A DNA stretch of 64,000 nucleotides from Acinetobacter lwoffii (lineage in GTDB: Bacteria > Pseudomonadota > Gammaproteobacteria > Pseudomonadales > Moraxellaceae), in the NCBI RefSeq assembly GCF_024129435.1, contig NZ_JAMXXN010000005.1, positions 1-64,000 on the forward strand, in the 5' to 3' direction. Numbering within the stretch: position 1 is the stretch's first letter; each line of letters starts with the position of its first letter. The position numbers and the translations under genes are program-made. The notes under the pieces were generated by a model that ran no database searches, had not been told where the DNA came from, and saw only the letters and a program-made list of their open reading frames with translations. Shown in pieces: positions 38,643 through 47,999 of the stretch.

Positions 38643-39863
38643 TTAGAAACGGTAACCGATTTTCATACCATAGCCGATTGCATGGTTGTCTTCAAAGCTA
38701 CCTTTTACTTCACCACCTGTTTGTGCTTGTGCATCTCCTAGCCAGAAGTATTTAACCCCAGCCTGGATAAAATAGTTTTCTGCAGGGCTGTATTGGCCGC
38801 CTAGACCGACACTCCAATAACCTTCAGTTGGACCCAAGGTGGTTACCGGATTTCCTGCACCAGAGTCATAACCTACAGCAGCAGAGCCTGACCATTTAAC
38901 GTTAAATTTATGACCTAAACCCACATTTGCAGACCATTGATCATCTGAATAATCGACAAGATTCTGCTGTTTTCCGGTGAGTGCGCCAGTTAGCTGAGAT
39001 AAATAAGCAGGTTTTACTGCAAACTGATCCCAATGTACCCAGCGAATATTAGCAAAGGCTAAGGTATTTTTTGCAATGCCTGACTGTAAGTCAATGTTGA
39101 CTGATTGTGGTGTAGTAATTTCCGCTTTATGGTAAGTTGGAATTACTGGTTTACCCAATAATGTGCCAGTTAATCCAGGAATATATAAAGCCCCATCTGT
39201 ACCAAAATCGAAGGTTTCTGTGGTATCTAATTCATGTTTAATTTCAGAGCGATAAGTCACAGCAGCTTTTAAGGCAATTTCAGGAATAGAATATGCAAAA
39301 CCAGCTAACCAACCGTAAGCTTCACTTTCTTTAAGGTCAATATCATAACCGCCAAGAACTTGCGGGCCTCTATAAGCTGTACCACGTAGGGAGACTTTCG
39401 CCTTTACGCTTTGATAGACAGGTCCGGCATAAACATTCCAGTTCTCATTTGGCTGATACCCTATAAGTGCTGTAATGCTATTGGTTTTTACTTCAACAGA
39501 AGTGCCTTCCAATACACCAGTATTGGTATTTACTGTAGCAAAAGCATTAGATTCAGGCGCATATTGAGAGTCAGCTCCAAATGGCTGGTCATAAAGTAAA
39601 CCCAGAGATATTTTATCAGTTGCCTGAATTTTTATAGCAGCAGTAGGGAAGTAGTAATCTTCAGCCATATCGCTGACTTTATTGCCGGCATTGTCTTTAC
39701 CTTGAACTTCTGGATCTAAAACAGAAATACCTGCTTCCGCATAGTTACCCGGCTGTAAAAAAGCAGAAATAGATTGACCAGAACGGTCTAAGCCAGCTGC
39801 TTGAACTGCAGAAAGAGGTAAAGTGCTAAGTAAAATAGCAGAATAAATTTTATTAAGCTTCAT
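38643..39863 (-). CDS. FadL/OmpP1-family outer-membrane transporter (copy 1)
   Basis: A 406-residue outer-membrane beta-barrel of the FadL family for hydrophobic substrates such as long-chain fatty acids or aromatic compounds. The start at 39863 gives a signal peptide (MKLNKIYSAILLSTLPLSAVQA) and has AGGGAA 7 nt upstream; an upstream Met would mask it. After cleavage the N-terminus GLDRSGQSISAFLQPGNYAE is the hatch segment. The C-terminus ends KIGYRF with the terminal Phe needed for outer-membrane insertion. Paralogous to the next gene. Confidence 0.9.
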   Translation of the reverse strand: MKLNKIYSAILLSTLPLSAVQAAGLDRSGQSISAFLQPGNYAEAGISVLDPEVQGKDNAGNKVSDMAEDYYFPTAAIKIQATDKISLGLLYDQPFGADSQYAPESNAFATVNTNTGVLEGTSVEVKTNSITALIGYQPNENWNVYAGPVYQSVKAKVSLRGTAYRGPQVLGGYDIDLKESEAYGWLAGFAYSIPEIALKAAVTYRSEIKHELDTTETFDFGTDGALYIPGLTGTLLGKPVIPTYHKAEITTPQSVNIDLQSGIAKNTLAFANIRWVHWDQFAVKPAYLSQLTGALTGKQQNLVDYSDDQWSANVGLGHKFNVKWSGSAAVGYDSGAGNPVTTLGPTEGYWSVGLGGQYSPAENYFIQAGVKYFWLGDAQAQTGGEVKGSFEDNHAIGYGMKIGYRF

Positions 39864-40180
39864 GGTACGTTCCCTGATGCCATCTGTAACAAAAATGTGA
39901 TGGAAAAGTAACATAAATTTAAAAAGAGTAAATGCTCAGCTTTGTCGAAGAAATGAACTAAGGCGGTTAAGGAAAGGGCTTGATTAGAGTTTTTATACTA
40001 ATTTTATTGGTATAAATATATGAAAAATATCAGATTAAATTAACTTTAAATAATGTGAAAGGATTGAAGTTCTGTTAATTTTAATTGGTGCTAAAATAAT
40101 CGAATGATATGCAAGTGAATAAAAATAGAGTAAAAAAGTTAAAAAAACCACTCGAAAGTGGTTTTTTATTTAATTAGAGC
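39864..40180. other. Intergenic region between the two FadL-type genes
   Basis: 317 bp, AT-rich, holding the terminator of the upstream paralogue (40141-40165) and the promoter of copy 1. No gene seen. Confidence 0.5.
40141..40165 (-). terminator. Terminator of the second FadL-type gene
   Basis: Perfect 9-bp stem aaaaccact / agtggtttt with loop CGAA; the minus-strand T-run makes it the end signal for 40181-41701. Confidence 0.85.
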
Positions 40181-41701
40181 TTAGAAGCGGTAGCCCATTT
40201 TTAAGCCATATGCGATTGCATGGTTATCGCTGAAGTCACCAACAATACGGTTATCTTCACCGACTTGAGCTGCAGTTTGTGATTCTGCATCACCTAACCA
40301 GAAGTATTTCACACCACCAGCAATAAATGTAGCTGGAGTAGGACTAAATTGAACGCCTAAACCAACATTCCAATAACCTTCTGTTGGTCCAAGTGTTGAA
40401 ACTGGATTACCTGCACCAGAATCCCAACCCACAGAGACATTCCCAGCCCATTGCTCAGAAAGCTTACGACCTACACCTACTGTTGCAGACCATTGATCTT
40501 TATCATATTCAACTACGTGGAAACCATCTGGACGATTCACAGAATCTAATTGTCCAACAGCTTCACTTATTTTACCAAACTGGTATGGGCGAATAGAGAA
40601 ATTAGACCACTCTACCCAACGTACATTCGCAAATGCTACGGTATCTGCCATGATACCTGTTTGGAAGTCTAAGTTTACAGATTGCGGAGTAGTAATTTTG
40701 GTTTTACCAGGTTCAGTCATTGCATCTGTATAAGTAGTTGGTACACCTAAACCATTTAAGAGTCCTGTAACTGATGCAGCAGCAAGAGGATTATTTAAAA
40801 CTGATAATCTTTCAGTAGTGCTCGCATTATGGTCGATTTCAGAGCGATAAGTTAAAGAAGCTTTTAAGGCAATCTCAGGAATTTGGAAAGCCATACCTGC
40901 TAACCATCCTAAGTCTCCCGTCTCTTTGAAATTTGCATCATAGCCATTAAAAATACTATATGCCTGTCCGCGTAATTTTAAGTCGCCTTTAACAGTTTGA
41001 TATACTGGTCCTGCATAGATATTCCAGTTTTGGGTTGGTTGGTAGCCAAAAACAAAACTAAGATTTTGTGTATGTACCTCAACCTCAGTATTGCCTTGAC
41101 CTAATGCAGCATTAGCATTCACTAAAGCAGTTTGAGTTCCTTGTAATTGTTGTAAGCCTGCTGCAACGATTGGATTTGATGCAGCAACTTGCTGTAAAGC
41201 ACCTAGTACTAAGCTCTGCTGTGGAGTGCCTGCTGGTGCAGCTGCTGTAACAGCAGTCAAAGCTGGAGCAAAACTAGCTCCAGCTGCTTGCACTAATTGA
41301 CTAACTGAATTTTGAGTAATATTCGCGATACTTGATGGAGTGAGAACTTGGTCAGTTCCTTGAGATACAAAAGCGTTATTACCGCTATATTCTGCATTTG
41401 CACCAAAAGGTTGGTCATATAAGAGACCAAATGAAAACTTATCTGTAAGTTGTAATTTTAATGCAGCATTAGGAAAATAATAGCTGTCAGCCATATCGCT
41501 AATTGAACGACGTGTGTCTAATTCGCCAGCTTCTTGTCCTGAGACATCTGCATCTAAAACAGAAATACCTGCTTCAAAATAGTTACCAGGTTGTAGGAAG
41601 GCTGCAATAGATTGGCCTGAACGGTCCATTGCCGCAGCAAATGCACCCGTCATTGGTACAGTTGCGAGAATCATTGCAGTAGTTAATGTTTTTAATTTCA
41701 T
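40181..41701 (-). CDS. FadL/OmpP1-family outer-membrane transporter (copy 2, with insert)
   Basis: A 506-residue paralogue of the neighbouring FadL-type barrel, with signal peptide MKLKTLTTAMILATVPMTGA and the same hatch motif MDRSGQSIAAFLQPGNYFE. It differs by an extra region of roughly 75 residues (about 113-204) rich in Ala, Gln and Thr that is absent from copy 1, probably an extended surface loop. The C-terminus again ends MGYRF. The pair most likely arose by tandem duplication and imports hydrophobic substrates. Confidence 0.9.
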   Translation of the reverse strand: MKLKTLTTAMILATVPMTGAFAAAMDRSGQSIAAFLQPGNYFEAGISVLDADVSGQEAGELDTRRSISDMADSYYFPNAALKLQLTDKFSFGLLYDQPFGANAEYSGNNAFVSQGTDQVLTPSSIANITQNSVSQLVQAAGASFAPALTAVTAAAPAGTPQQSLVLGALQQVAASNPIVAAGLQQLQGTQTALVNANAALGQGNTEVEVHTQNLSFVFGYQPTQNWNIYAGPVYQTVKGDLKLRGQAYSIFNGYDANFKETGDLGWLAGMAFQIPEIALKASLTYRSEIDHNASTTERLSVLNNPLAAASVTGLLNGLGVPTTYTDAMTEPGKTKITTPQSVNLDFQTGIMADTVAFANVRWVEWSNFSIRPYQFGKISEAVGQLDSVNRPDGFHVVEYDKDQWSATVGVGRKLSEQWAGNVSVGWDSGAGNPVSTLGPTEGYWNVGLGVQFSPTPATFIAGGVKYFWLGDAESQTAAQVGEDNRIVGDFSDNHAIAYGLKMGYRF

Positions 41702-42038
41702 TTACGTCTTTCCTTGAGGTACAAATTTATATCTAGCGTTGTTGTTTGCACTTATTAAATTCTTGGAGATTTCGGGTATTTATCCGCAATCATTTGTTAC
41801 TCCATGTGACAAAAATAGCACAATTAAAATAAGAGTAAATGCTCTAGAAAAAACTAATTAGTCTAAAAAAGCATCAAAATAGAGTTTTTACACCAAAAAA
41901 TAGCCTCATTTTGAAATAAGTATTTGAAAGTAAAAGAAATAAAATAATGAAGAAAAAATGATTTTTTGTATAAAAAATATTCTAAAAATATGAAGATTAA
42001 CGCTAATTTTTTGAAGTATAGATCACATTTTGAAAGGA
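41702..42038. other. Intergenic region before the tRNA
   Basis: 337 bp, strongly AT-rich, holding the promoter of the copy-2 FadL gene. A 67-codon minus-strand frame here runs into the tRNA and is not considered real. No other feature seen. Confidence 0.5.
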
Positions 42039-42114
42039 TGGTGCGCCCTGCGGGACTCGAACCCACGTCGGTCGCTTAGGAGGCAACTGCTCTATCCAGT
42101 TAAGCTAAGGGCGC
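42039..42114 (-). tRNA. tRNA-Arg, anticodon CCT
   Basis: A 76-nt tRNA with encoded CCA. Acceptor GCGCCCT pairs with AGGGCGC. The anticodon stem GTTGC/GCGAC encloses CTCCTAA, so the anticodon is CCT (reads AGG). T arm GTGGG-TTCGAGT-CCCGC is canonical. Confidence 0.95.
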
Positions 42115-42202
42115 GAAAAGAAGGCTATTGTACTGTAAAAAATACAAAAAAAAGTTATTGCCGAAGCAATAACTTTTAAGGACTCATAGCTACAGGAGTT
42201 GT

Positions 42203-43558
42203 CTAGGTATTTTTAGGCTTAAGTAACTTAAACAGACCGAACATGACCACGATCCAAAGCGGGATCATCAAAATAGATTCCTGGAATCCTTGCGTCCACA
42301 TGATGTAAAGAATCGTAAGAATAAAACCAAGAACCAGAATATTGCCCGCTGGAGACCACAGCGCAGGGAAGGAAGTCTTCTGTCCTAGCTTTTTCATGCT
42401 CTGAATGAACTTGAGATGGGTCAGCGTAATCATGGCCCAGTTCAATACCAATGCACCGACTACGATGTAAATCAGATGACTTAAGGCATCTTCAGGCACG
42501 AAGTAGTTGAGTAGCACACAGCCGAAAATCAGCACGGCAGAAAACAATACAGCAGGAATTGGCGTACCTTGCTTATTCACTTTCATGAATACTTTAGGTG
42601 CATTTCCTTGTTGAGCCAGACCATAGAGCATACGGCTGTTGGCATACATACCACTGTTATACACAGATAGTGCTGCTGTCAGAATAATAAAGTTCAGCAA
42701 ATGCGCTGCCCAGCCAATTCCCAATTGGCTGAAAATCATCACGAACGGACTTTTGTCCAGACCACCAAGCTCAAGCTGATTCCAAGGCACGAGTGACAAC
42801 AGAATCGTCAAGGCACCAACATAGAAAATCAGAATACGGAAAACCACCTGATTAATGGCTTTCGGAATGGTTTTTTCCGGATTTTCAGCTTCTGCAGCCG
42901 CCATACCGATCAGTTCAATACCACCGAAGGCAAACATCAGGAAGGCCAGCATGTAGAACAGACCTTCAAAACCATTCGGGAAGAAACCACCCGCGGTCCA
43001 AAGATTGCTAAAAGATGCGCCTGAAGAAGGATCAGCAGTCAGGATCAGATACAGGCCAAAGACAATCATCGAGATGACCGCAGTGACTTTAATGATGGAA
43101 AGCCAGAATTCTGATTCACCGTAGAATTTCACATTGCCGAGGTTGACCAGTGTAATCACGATAAAGAAAAACAGTACCGATGCCCAAGCTGGAATATGCG
43201 GCCACCAGTAGTTGATATATTTCGCAACCGCAGTAAGTTCGGTCATGGCTACCAGGATATACAGAATCCAGTAGTTCCAACCCGCAAGGAAACCGGGAAA
43301 TTTGCCCCAGTATTTATAAGCAAAATGGCTGAATGAACCTGCGACAGGTTCATGAACAATCATCTCACCCAATTGACGCATGATTAAAAATGCAATCAGG
43401 CCCCCAATGGCATAGCCTAAAATAATAGAAGGACCCGCAGATTGGATCACCTGTGCGGAACCTAAGAATAAGCCTGTGCCAATTGCACCGCCCATGGCGA
43501 TCAACTGAATATGACGGTTCTTTAAGCCACGCTGAAGTTGTGAAGACTCGTTATTCAA
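42203..43558 (-). CDS. Amino-acid permease, AroP/GabP/ProY type
   Basis: A 451-residue APC-superfamily permease with twelve hydrophobic helices. It opens with LQRGLKNRHIQLIAMGGAIGTGLFLGSA, the conserved first-helix motif of the amino-acid transporter group, followed by IILGYAIGGLIAFLIMRQLG and EMIVHEPVAGSF. The start is a TTG with only a weak ribosome-binding site. Substrate specificity (aromatic, proline, GABA, D-Ala/Ser) cannot be fixed from sequence. Divergent from prpF. Confidence 0.88.
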   Translation of the reverse strand: MNNESSQLQRGLKNRHIQLIAMGGAIGTGLFLGSAQVIQSAGPSIILGYAIGGLIAFLIMRQLGEMIVHEPVAGSFSHFAYKYWGKFPGFLAGWNYWILYILVAMTELTAVAKYINYWWPHIPAWASVLFFFIVITLVNLGNVKFYGESEFWLSIIKVTAVISMIVFGLYLILTADPSSGASFSNLWTAGGFFPNGFEGLFYMLAFLMFAFGGIELIGMAAAEAENPEKTIPKAINQVVFRILIFYVGALTILLSLVPWNQLELGGLDKSPFVMIFSQLGIGWAAHLLNFIILTAALSVYNSGMYANSRMLYGLAQQGNAPKVFMKVNKQGTPIPAVLFSAVLIFGCVLLNYFVPEDALSHLIYIVVGALVLNWAMITLTHLKFIQSMKKLGQKTSFPALWSPAGNILVLGFILTILYIMWTQGFQESILMIPLWIVVMFGLFKLLKPKNT

Positions 43559-43890
43559 AGTGTTCAGCCCGACAATGGAAAATGATAAGTGGCTGATTGT
43601 AATTGATCAGACTAAAGAAGCCTAGTCCATCCTATGAATGAAATATTGTTGGAGGAATGATAAAAAATATTCATATAAATAACTAAAATAAAGTATAAAT
43701 GAATCAATATATTAATTTTATTGAAACTGTAACTGACGAGTTCTCTGTTTTCTTGAATACAACACAAATGCCGTTTTTTTATACTAAGGTCTGGCAGTCA
43801 AGGATTTTTGCTTTCAACATACTATACTTTGAATATAAATATTGAATAACCTGTACGAAAACAAAGATAAGTCAAAGGATGAAATCATTC
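43559..43890. other. Divergent promoter region, permease / prpF
   Basis: About 330 bp with no ORF. It contains the promoters for both divergent genes. No distinctive operator was recognised. Confidence 0.5.
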
Positions 43891-45081
43891 ATGAGTTTTG
43901 CTGCCCAAATCAAGATTCCTGCAACCTATATGCGTGGAGGCACCAGTAAAGGTGTTTTCTTTAAGCTGGATGATCTGCCTGTAGAAGCACAACAGCCTGG
44001 CCGGATTCGTGATCAGCTTTTGCTGCGCGTGATTGGTAGCCCTGATCCATACGGGAAACAGATCGACGGTATGGGTGGTGCCAGTTCCAGTACCAGTAAA
44101 ATGGTGATCCTGTCAAAAAGCCAACACGCTGATCATGATGTCGATTATTTATTTGGTCAGGTGTCAATTGATTGTCCTTTTGTAGACTGGAGTGGCAACT
44201 GCGGCAATCTGACCGCGGCAGTGGGGGCATTTGCCATTTCCAATGGTCTGGTCGATGCCGAACGTATTCCTGAAAATGGGTTGTGCATGGTACGGATCTG
44301 GCAGGCCAATATTCAGAAAACCATTATTGCACATGTGCCGATACAGAATGGTCAAGTGCAGGAATTAGGGGATTTTGAACTGGATGGCGTAACCTTTCCT
44401 GCGGCCGAAGTACAAATCGAGTTTCTGGATCCAGCTGATGACGATGCTGAAGGCGGTTCGATGTTTCCAACAGGCAATCTGGTCGATACTTTGGAAGTTC
44501 CCAATATTGGCAGTTTCGAAGTGACCATGATTAATGCCGGCATTCCCACGGTATTTTTGAATGCGGGAGATCTCGGCTATAAGGGCACCGAGCTTCAAGA
44601 TCATATCAATAATGACGTAGCAGCCCTGACAAAGTTCGAAACGATTCGCGCCTATGCGGCGAAGCAGATGGGACTGATTCAGGATATTGCCGAAGCCGTA
44701 ACCCGCCAACACACGCCAAAGATTGCCTTTATTGCACCACCGAGTAGCTATATCTCTTCAAGTGGCAAAACCGTCACTGAATCAGATACCGATATTCTAG
44801 TTCGTGCCTTGTCTATGGGTAAACTCCATCATGCCATGATGGGTACGGCTGCGGTGGCGATTGGTACAGCTGCAGCAATTCCCGGAACACTGGTGAACCG
44901 GGTCGCAGGCGGAGTAGAGCGTGAAGCGGTGCGTTTCGGTCATCCTTCCGGGACGTTGAGAGTCGGTGCACAAGCAAGTTTTGAAAATGGTGAATGGAAA
45001 GTGAAAAAAGCGATTATGAGCCGTAGTGCCCGTGTCTTGATGGAAGGCTGGGTGCGCGTACCAGAAGATGTTCTCGTTTAA
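43891..45081 (+). CDS. prpF: PrpF-family 2-methylaconitate isomerase
   Basis: A 396-residue PrpF protein with the diaminopimelate-epimerase-like fold. PrpF isomerises trans-2-methylaconitate to the cis isomer in the AcnD branch of the methylcitrate cycle for propionate. It has the N-terminal PATYMRGGTSKGVFF motif and the DWSGNCGNLTAAVGAFA active-site region. The ATG at 43891 is chosen because CAAAGGA lies upstream. The gene is not in a prp operon here: upstream is a divergent permease, downstream is ispA after a terminator, so it may be a side-substrate paralogue. Confidence 0.85.
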   Translation: MSFAAQIKIPATYMRGGTSKGVFFKLDDLPVEAQQPGRIRDQLLLRVIGSPDPYGKQIDGMGGASSSTSKMVILSKSQHADHDVDYLFGQVSIDCPFVDWSGNCGNLTAAVGAFAISNGLVDAERIPENGLCMVRIWQANIQKTIIAHVPIQNGQVQELGDFELDGVTFPAAEVQIEFLDPADDDAEGGSMFPTGNLVDTLEVPNIGSFEVTMINAGIPTVFLNAGDLGYKGTELQDHINNDVAALTKFETIRAYAAKQMGLIQDIAEAVTRQHTPKIAFIAPPSSYISSSGKTVTESDTDILVRALSMGKLHHAMMGTAAVAIGTAAAIPGTLVNRVAGGVEREAVRFGHPSGTLRVGAQASFENGEWKVKKAIMSRSARVLMEGWVRVPEDVLV

Positions 45082-45107
45082 ATGCTGTGCATACATTTAG
45101 CCTGAAT

Positions 45108-45137
45108 AAAACCACCGGTTCTGCGGTGGTTTTTTAT
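45108..45137 (+). terminator. Terminator of prpF
   Basis: Stem aaaccaccg / cggtggttt with a 6-nt loop and a T-run, 27 bp beyond the stop codon. Confidence 0.8.
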
Positions 45138-45305
45138 TGTTTAAAATCTCTGACTTGCTTATTTGATGTTGAATAGCGAATTTCAGCAGAACAATACGAT
45201 TTATGGCTGAAAATTCAAGGCATTTCTAGGTACAATGCCTGATCAGCGTACAGGCATTTATTCGCTTGTCATTTTATTTTTCTGGACTACGTATTCGAGG
45301 CGAAT

Positions 45306-46214
45306 GTGTCATCTATTACTGACGTATCAACCCATGCACTCACTCAAGCACAACACCGCATTCAACAGGATTTATTGACCGCTCTGGAAGCCTTTGCCAT
45401 TCCGGAACCGTTAAGGTCGGCAGTCCATCATGCTGTGATGCTTGGCGGTAAACGAGTACGTCCAGCGCTATGCTATGCCACCGCCGCATTAAAGCCGAAC
45501 CAGAATAGCGCTGCAGTGCGCCGTGCAGCGGTTGCGATCGAGTTTATTCACTGCTATTCACTGGCCCATGATGATCTGCCGTGTATGGACAATGATTTGC
45601 TACGTCGTGGCCAGCCGACCTGCCATGTAGCTTATGGGGAAGATACAGCGTTGCTGGCAGGTGATATCCTGCAGTCTATGGCTTTTGAAACTTTGAGCAG
45701 TCGTCTGTTTGATCAGGGGCCAGCGGTAGAAGCTTCCATTGTACTGAAGCAGATGCAGATTCTGGCAACCGCTTCTTCGAAAATGGTGAATGGTCAGGTT
45801 TTAGATTTGCAGTCTGAAGGCAAGAAAATCGATCAGCAAGCACTGGAAAATATTCATCGCAATAAAACCGGTGCTTTGATTAGTGCCGCGATCATGATGG
45901 CGGCGGTGACTATTTTTGAGGGTACCGATCTGGCCATTCCAAAATTGCGTGAATTTGGACAGGCGATTGGTCTGGCCTTCCAGGTACAGGATGATATTCT
46001 GGATATTATTTCCGATACCGAAGTGTTGGGTAAAACCGCCGGCAAGGATGAACAGGTAGAAAAATCGACCTATCCGGCATTGATGGGTCTGGAGCAGGCC
46101 CAAGCGTATGCACAGCAGTTACATGATCAAGCCTTAACGGCACTTGCCCATTTTGAAGGTCAGGCGGAAGAGTTGATGCAAATTACCCGGTTCCTGCTTA
46201 TGCGCAAAAGCTGA
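45306..46214 (+). CDS. ispA: Farnesyl diphosphate synthase (IspA)
   Basis: A 302-residue trans-prenyltransferase that condenses isopentenyl diphosphate with dimethylallyl and geranyl diphosphate to make farnesyl diphosphate, feeding undecaprenyl phosphate and quinones. First Asp-rich motif DDLPCMDND and second DDILD are both present. The start is GTG with CGAGG about 6 nt upstream. A terminator follows. Confidence 0.93.
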   Translation: MSSITDVSTHALTQAQHRIQQDLLTALEAFAIPEPLRSAVHHAVMLGGKRVRPALCYATAALKPNQNSAAVRRAAVAIEFIHCYSLAHDDLPCMDNDLLRRGQPTCHVAYGEDTALLAGDILQSMAFETLSSRLFDQGPAVEASIVLKQMQILATASSKMVNGQVLDLQSEGKKIDQQALENIHRNKTGALISAAIMMAAVTIFEGTDLAIPKLREFGQAIGLAFQVQDDILDIISDTEVLGKTAGKDEQVEKSTYPALMGLEQAQAYAQQLHDQALTALAHFEGQAEELMQITRFLLMRKS

Positions 46215-46255
46215 TTGGAACATTTTTTCTTCTCAGTTATAAGAGCATTCCATAA

Positions 46256-46284
46256 AAAAGAGGACTTAAAGTCCTCTTTTTTAG
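46256..46284 (+). terminator. Terminator between ispA and putP
   Basis: Perfect 10-bp stem aaaagaggac / gtcctctttt, loop TTAAA, T-runs on both strands. Convergent genes on each side make it bidirectional. Confidence 0.85.
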
Positions 46285-46295
46285 TTGCTACACAA

Positions 46296-47786
46296 TTATT
46301 TGCTTTCGTTGTACAGGCGTTCAGCTTCTTCAAAACGGTCAGTCACTTCTGCTTTTGGCGCTTTGCCCATCAGGCTTACTACCACAATCGCCAGCATTGA
46401 ACAGATAAAGCCAGGAACGATTTCATACAGGCCAGTGTCTGCAAACAGGTTCTTCCAGAAAATAACCACAACTGCGCCCACGATCATTCCCACCAAGGCA
46501 CCATTCAAGGTCATACGTTTCCAGAACAATGACAGGATAATTAAGGGACCAAAGGCGGCACCAAAACCTGCCCATGCATAAGCCACCAGACCAAGTACTT
46601 TGGATTCAGGATTGCCCGCCATCCAGATTGCCAGCAAGGCAATCAGCAGTACCATCAAACGGCCCACCCAGACCAGTTCTTTTTGCGAGGCATTTTTACG
46701 CAGGAAAGATTTATAGAAATCTTCAGTCAGGGTACTTGAGCAGACCAAGAGCTGACAGCTTAAAGTACTCATTACTGCGGCAAGAATGGCAGCAAGCACC
46801 ACACCTGCAATCCATGGGTTAAACAGGATTTTGGTCAGTTCCATAAATACTGTTTCAGGATTGGCATTCACTGCAGCTGCCAGTTCTGGATGCTGCTGGA
46901 AATAGGCGATCCCGAAGAAGCCGGCTGCCACCGCACCACCCAGACATAGAATCATCCAGGTCATGCCAATACGACGTGCATTTGGAATCGACTTGACCGA
47001 ATCTGCTGCCATGAAGCGCACCAAAATATGCGGCTGGCCAAAGTAACCCAGCCCCCAGGCCAGTAGTGAAATAATCGCAACAAAGCTCAGATCACCCAGA
47101 ATATTCATTGCTTGAGGACGAGCAGCTTCCAGTGCCAAAGTCACCTGGGACATATCTGAAAATGCCATCAATGTCACGATTGGCGTTAGCAACAGGGCGA
47201 AAATCATCAGACCCGCCTGAATGGTATCGGTCCAGCTCACAGCCAGGAAGCCACCAATAAACACATAGCTGATGGTGGCAATCGCACTGATCCAGAGCGC
47301 AGTGCTGTAAGACATGTCAAACATGCTTTCGAACAGACGCGCACCTGCAACCATGCCGGAAGCACAGTAAATCGCAAAGAAAATCAGAATCACGAAAGCC
47401 GAAACAATACGCAGGATTTTTTTCTGGTCGTTAAAACGATTCGAGAAATAATCCGGCAGGGTCAGGGCATTGTGCTGGACTTCGGTATGCACCCGCAGAC
47501 GACCAGCGACCAGTAGCCAATTGAGCCAGGCACCAATGATCAGACCGATGGCAATCCACATCTCAGACAGACCAGAAAGATAAATCGCACCGGGCAGACC
47601 CATCAGTAGCCAGCCACTCATGTCGGAAGCCCCTGCAGAAAGTGCAGTTACGAAACTCCCTAAACGTCGGCCCCCTAAGATGTAATCGGAAAAGTTGCTT
47701 GTCGCGCGATAAGCCATTAGGCCGATCACCACCATTGCGACAATATAGAAAAGAAAAGTAATTAAGGTTGGATTTAGGGAGCTCAT
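46296..47786 (-). CDS. putP: Sodium/proline symporter PutP
   Basis: A 496-residue sodium:solute symporter with about thirteen helices. The N-terminal LNPTLITFLFYIVAMVVIG and SDYILGGRRLGSFVTALSAG are the typical opening; the sodium-binding region in GASDMSGWLLMGLPGA is intact. The start at 47786 is preferred since GGA lies upstream; an extra 13 residues in the longer frame are not family-like. It imports proline as nutrient or osmoprotectant. No putA is nearby. Confidence 0.92.
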   Translation of the reverse strand: MSSLNPTLITFLFYIVAMVVIGLMAYRATSNFSDYILGGRRLGSFVTALSAGASDMSGWLLMGLPGAIYLSGLSEMWIAIGLIIGAWLNWLLVAGRLRVHTEVQHNALTLPDYFSNRFNDQKKILRIVSAFVILIFFAIYCASGMVAGARLFESMFDMSYSTALWISAIATISYVFIGGFLAVSWTDTIQAGLMIFALLLTPIVTLMAFSDMSQVTLALEAARPQAMNILGDLSFVAIISLLAWGLGYFGQPHILVRFMAADSVKSIPNARRIGMTWMILCLGGAVAAGFFGIAYFQQHPELAAAVNANPETVFMELTKILFNPWIAGVVLAAILAAVMSTLSCQLLVCSSTLTEDFYKSFLRKNASQKELVWVGRLMVLLIALLAIWMAGNPESKVLGLVAYAWAGFGAAFGPLIILSLFWKRMTLNGALVGMIVGAVVVIFWKNLFADTGLYEIVPGFICSMLAIVVVSLMGKAPKAEVTDRFEEAERLYNESK

Positions 47787-47955
47787 ACGGTATCCATTTT
47801 TAAGTTGGACAGTAGATCGAAACAAGGAATAAGATAGCTGCGAAAAGCTTTAATCCGAAAGCCAGGCAACATCAAATCCAGTAGATTTCAAAAATAAACG
47901 CGAAATTTAACCATAAATTCACAATCTTTGCTGAGATTTTCTTGCGCGAATAAAA

Positions 47956-47979
47956 ATAGGCAACCCTCGGGCTGCCTAT
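47956..47979 (-). terminator. Terminator of the slipin/NfeD operon
   Basis: Stem ataggcaaccc / gggctgcctat containing one G-U pair, with a T-rich run on the minus strand. It lies 20 bp past the slipin stop. Confidence 0.65.
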
Positions 47980-47999
47980 GTATAAAGTCAAAATATAAA

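Noticed and set aside
41863..42066. 67-codon minus-strand frame that runs into tRNA-Arg
   Set aside because: It overlaps the 3' end of the tRNA and has AT-driven Phe/Lys/Ile composition.
46285..46581. 98-codon plus-strand frame overlapping putP
   Set aside because: Antisense to putP coding sequence, no ribosome-binding site.
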